From Zygnema cylindricum (lineage: Eukaryota > Streptophyta > Zygnematophyceae > Zygnematales > Zygnemataceae): DNA of 64,000 nt. Below the pieces are notes generated by a model. It was given only the letters and a program-made list of their open reading frames with translations. It was not told the DNA's origin and made no database searches. Position numbers and translations under genes: made by a program. Each line of letters starts with the position of its first letter. Position 1 is the first letter of the stretch. Below are positions 60,003-64,000 of the stretch, piece by piece. The stretch is taken from the NCBI GenBank assembly GCA_037447655.1, contig JBBHKE010003044.1, positions 62,001 through 126,000 of the forward strand, read 5' to 3'.

Positions 60003-60077
60003 GAACCTTGAGAGAAACAGCATTTGAGGAATGCTCAACTCAACATATCTGGACTTGTTTAAGAAACTTCAAGCATT
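60003..60077 (+). pseudogene. LRR exon h with a TGA stop
   Basis: 75 bp after GTCACAG, before GTAAGT. Reads NLERNSI, stop, GMLNSTYLDLFKKLQAL. The TGA would end a protein here, so the locus is disrupted unless the exon is skipped (its symmetrical phase would allow that). Confidence 0.55.
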
Positions 60078-62058
60078 GTAAGTATCATATTCCTTGCATG
60101 TTCCACACTTTGCTATCTAGCTTCAGGTTTGGTGCTATTAGGCAGTTTGTGATTGGAATGTTTTTTCCGAAATCAGATTCAGTCAACTTCAACTGGTCGA
60201 TGTATAAATTGCATAAATGTGTCAGAACCTTCTGATGATGTAGGTTTTAAAAAAGACGATGCAAATTTATGATATTTATGTTACGCGTCATTCATGAGGG
60301 ATATATTTATCTGACCATTTGGTGTGTGTGGAAATCCCATCACCGACAACGCAACAAATGAAAATTATCAAGGATATATATTTGCGAATTGGGACGCATA
60401 CATATATATAATTTTGTAAGGTTTATTATGGTTATAGCGAAAGGTCCAGAATCGTGTTTGAGTATTTATTATCAAAGCTTGTGTCTATTAGGACAATTGA
60501 ATTCGTCATTTAGGTGACTTGCTATGTCCCCTCAAGGTCCCACAGGCTAAGTAATGCTAAACATGTGTATGCTTCTTTGGATGTGATTAACAAAAAACTG
60601 ATGGCTAGGAACGCAGGTTCGGAATTAGGCAACATTACATTTTTATCACCAATCATAACAGTCAATATTTGTCCACACTCAAATTTCAACGACCATTCTT
60701 TGTGAAGTAAATTTTCTATGCTCAAAATTACAATCGTTGATATTTTGCCATTTTTGTTCAAATTGGGCCACTGGAGGAAGATCATCTGTCACAGTTTGAG
60801 CACATCATCACGGTTGGGGACAGTGACATTCTTTGTTACTAAATATGTAAAAACAATTATAAAACGAATATATATTTGTGCCATTGGATGGGGTTATCAT
60901 GCTGAGGAGCCGATTCAAAGATTTATAATTTTGCACATTTTTTTTTTAACGTGTCCTGTATTTAGGATATTTGAAAATAATTAACAAGGGTTTTACCAAT
61001 TATGAACTAGCAAACTAAGACGTCTGGTTTTTTGGCTATATTAATGTAACAGTTCGACGACCAATAGTTGATGGTTTGAATGAATGTACTATTGAACAAA
61101 ATTACTTTCCTAGACCAACGATATAACAAAGGCAAAGACATTTTTTTCCGAAAATCAGAGTGGTGTGTCCAACATCGTGACCCCCAAAACAGAAATTTCA
61201 GGCGAATTTGGGTGTATCCTCACGGTACCGAAGATTTCTGACTTGGTCAAAAGGAATGATGAGTAAAATCAAACAAGAACAAATTTTGTGTTATCATGTA
61301 GCATACGTGACATGGCTCTTAAAAGCGAAGCAAACTTTTATCGGCAAGGTTACATCGCAAATCTCAAATTGACGTGAATTGTAAAATGTAAGGTATCCAA
61401 AACCTTGACAAATTCGGACCTGTATTTGGAGTGAAAAGACCTAGATTTTTATTTTCCATTTGTTTTTCGAGTATTTTTCAGAATACCGTTAATGAATATG
61501 TTATTTTTAAACAAAAGTCAAGTTTGCGTTTGGAATCCATTTTATGGTTTGTTGCTGGTTATAATAATTCAGGCACCCTTTCCGATTTACAATTCAACGG
61601 ATTCTGAGAGCCATAGGTTGATGAGTAATGATCCTAACTTCTTTTTTTTAAAAGACTATTTGTCGATATGTCATTTTTGCATAAGTCGTCACTTGTGTTT
61701 GGAAAGGATAATATGTTTCTTAGAGTTGTATATTGAACAGGTTTTGCCGATAGACATATGTAATTGTTTGGGGGATCTAGATAATCAATACACCGTCCGT
61801 TTATATCGTATTGCCATTTTTTGTGCTATATCAATATCGATGTAATGATATCATTGCGAATCATACGTTCAGTTCCGTGCTCTTCAAGCGTTTTTATCTA
61901 CGTCTCCGAGCCTGAAAAAATTTAGTACGGTACATTACAACGTATGTACCGACCTTTGACATTGGCTAAAGATGATTTATGCCATCCACTCTGCTGAAGT
62001 TTGCCTCAAAAGTGCAATACTCCATGGTTTTTCTTTCAAAAAAACAAACACGTGCTCC
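60078..62058. other. Stretch without a confident gene
   Basis: AT-rich. A block at 61573-61625 (acceptor-like TTCAG, then CCGATTTACA...GAGAGCCA) resembles 63069-63125 and could be a pair of decayed exons, but the frames contain stops. No kinase, malectin or transmembrane exon was recognised. Confidence 0.35.
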
Positions 62059-62060
62059 TA

Positions 62061-62581
62061 CACCGTGAATTGCTATTAGCGTTAATAATTATAATTCGGC
62101 GCCTCAACCTCGAACCTTAATTATAATTAATAACTCTAATATTTTTTTACGTTACTATAGGTATTGTTTAATCCACGTAAATTACTCTAATTTCGATTGT
62201 TTTTAAATAGTAAAATGTATGACATGTGTCAATTCGTACTAAAACTGCTCACTATTTCGTTTGGACGTAAAGACTAGTGTCATTTAAAGGCATTGACACA
62301 AAAAATTAAGTGCATCGCCACAGAAAAATGCACTCAGCTCTGATTCTCAGTTATAAAGACGAGGGAAAATCTCGAGAACCTGTTCTAACATGTTCAAGCG
62401 TCGAATGTGTGAACAATTATGATCGAGGCTTCAAATGGGAATATGTATCCAAATTAGTGTTAGCTGTATAAATTAGCGTTAGTTTCTGTTAGCGTTAGGC
62501 TCTCGAACCTAAAATACAGTTAAAAACACCAATTATTTCTTTTTAGAGTTTATTATTTAGCTCTAATAACGATTCACGGTG
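62061..62581. mobile_element. 521-bp TIR element (MITE), same family as 53466-54000
   Basis: Starts CACCGTGAATTGCTATTAGC and ends with the near reverse complement (CTAATAACGATTCACGGTG). TA flanks both sides (62059-62060, 62582-62583). TIRs share the CACCGYGNATYG...TATTAG pattern with the first element. No coding capacity. Confidence 0.8.
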
Positions 62582-62583
62582 TA

Positions 62584-63600
62584 GTGAACCTCATTGTTGT
62601 TCCGAATTGAAGAAGCATCAAAGAGGATTGGTCATTTTAGAAAAATGAGAGAACATACAAATTGCATACTCTCGAGATATGCAAAAACTGGCAAAAAACC
62701 AAACGAATGTGTTTTCTTGATTTCGAGGCAATGGGGGGTAACTTTTCTATTTACATTCGTAGAAGTCCTGCTGTCGTTTTTGTCTCGACAATAACTTCCA
62801 AAAAACCCTAAATTATCACAACGTAAAATTTTGGGCCATTGAATGTTTGGTGTAAGGTTTGGCGAGATATGTTCTTGTCCTACTAAAGATTTACATACGG
62901 AATGTTGTTGTACGTTTATCTGTCGATTATAGGCAGTTATCAAATTATCAATGTTATTGTCGAACTGTCAAGGTTGCGATATCAATAATACTTATATCGC
63001 TATATTTCAACTTTGAATTCGTGAAATACAGAACATTGATGATTTATATACATAATTTTACCTATTCAGGCTCAAGGACTTACATTCCGTAGCGTTCCGA
63101 GAGCCACAAATTGATAAGCATATACCTTAATCAATTCTTATTTTTTTTTGTGGAATTCAAATGTTTTCAACATAGTCAAAAGTCAATAGGTCCTCCCCGT
63201 TAATATTTTTTTTAAACGGTACATTTTTGTTTGAAAGTAAATTTTGAACATATACATAGATTTTTATATGAAGATATATGTATGCATGTATATATATATA
63301 AATTTATGCAATTATAATGCGTAAGTTGTAAAAATAAATTATAGTACATCGAGGACACACATCATGAATATACAGTCCTAAAAACGTTTTGCATTTCAGT
63401 CTTATGATGTTCCTTTTGTGAAACGCATGCTTGGAAATCGGCCAAATACACTCCAAACTTGGGGTATTACCCGGGCAGCTTCCTAAAAATAAAAAAAAGG
63501 ATAAACTGACCAAAAAACGGGGAAAAACGTTAACCAATAAACATGTGGTTGAATAAGATGGTTGACTCTGTCATCACTGAAGTACCAAAATGCCAATAGT
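62584..63600. other. Stretch without a recognised gene
   Basis: AT-rich, with a TATATATA run near 63288. Apart from the possible decayed exon at 63069-63125, nothing was recognised. Confidence 0.35.
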
Positions 63601-63609
63601 GTTAGACAT

Positions 63610-64000
63610 TAGCATTTGGTCATCCTCCCTCATTCTCTCTCTCTCTCACTCCCCCTCTCCCTCTTTTCCTCCTCTCACCCTTTCCTCCTCGCCCAATCTT
63701 CCTTTAACCCTCTACCTCATTCCCTCATCCTATCACTGCATCACCCCCTCTCCTCTTTGCTTCCCTCTTGATAAACCTACCCCTACCTCTCTCTCTGCCA
63801 CTCCCTCTCACATTTGCTTTCCCTCTTTTCCTCCCGCTCTCTTTCCCTCTCCCTCCCCCTCTCCTTATCCCTCTCCCCTCCCCCTCTCTCTCCCCCTCCC
63901 CCTTCCCCACCTTCTCCCTCTATTTTTCCCTCTCCCTCTCCCTCTCACCCTCTACCCTGCTCACCCACTCCCTATCCCCCAATCTCCCTTTTTCACTCTC
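63610..64000. repeat. CT-rich (CCCTCT)n low-complexity block
   Basis: Pyrimidine-only sequence running to the window end, the complement type of the GA blocks elsewhere. Confidence 0.9.

Noticed and set aside
63395-63480. Possible LRR exon (LGVLPGQLP) near the right end
   Set aside because: No consistent splice phase with the other LRR exons and a stop in the matching frame.

Overview
This window reads as nuclear DNA of a streptophyte (green plant lineage) with a large, repeat-loaded genome. The evidence is a plant-type subtilase split into short exons, plant-style leucine-rich-repeat (LRR) exons of 63-78 bp, Ty1/copia and Ty3/gypsy retrotransposons, hAT-like and TA-flanked terminal-inverted-repeat elements, and long GA-rich and AT-rich simple-sequence blocks. 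I cannot name the species. No bacterial-style operon, rRNA, tRNA or CRISPR array was seen. Most open frames over 60 codons are chance frames or transposon relics.

Left third (1-22 kb): a non-autonomous LTR element whose 5' LTR is cut by the window edge (1-2870); a decayed gypsy pol and LTR (2979-6600); a decayed copia on the minus strand (about 6640-8990); GA and AT blocks around a lone LRR exon (10800-10871); then a three-LTR retroelement array on the minus strand (11140-20979, target duplication GGGAG), whose two internal regions are a longer and an internally deleted copy, the longer one carrying a gypsy fragment with one half inverted. A 20-bp GC/AT-alternating minisatellite (21381-21600) and a perfect 492-bp palindrome (22310-22801) follow.

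Middle (22.8-35 kb): GA and AT simple-sequence blocks with a second LRR exon (25567-25638), a stretch with nothing recognised (27.3-29.8 kb), a 12-bp minisatellite, and a minus-strand subtilase. Seven of its exons run from the catalytic His exon to the C-terminal domain (34379 down to 30442); the N-terminal exons with the catalytic Asp are not visible.

Right third (35-64 kb): a plus-strand LRR locus with very long introns. A 5-kb piece carrying four LRR exons occurs twice, exactly 13,526 bp apart. Copy 1 contains retroelement X, nearly full length, with an hAT-like element inside it and a copia element in its 5' LTR. Copy 2 has only the solo LTR of X, flanked by TCCGA, with a 535-bp TIR element inside. 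This is either a recent tandem duplication through GA tracts or two haplotypes joined by the assembler. Further LRR exons (54221, 58760, 59503, 60003) follow, with a copia relic in one intron. All visible LRR exons have the same splice phase, so they behave as interchangeable modules. Some carry stop codons, so the locus is at least partly pseudogenised as represented here.
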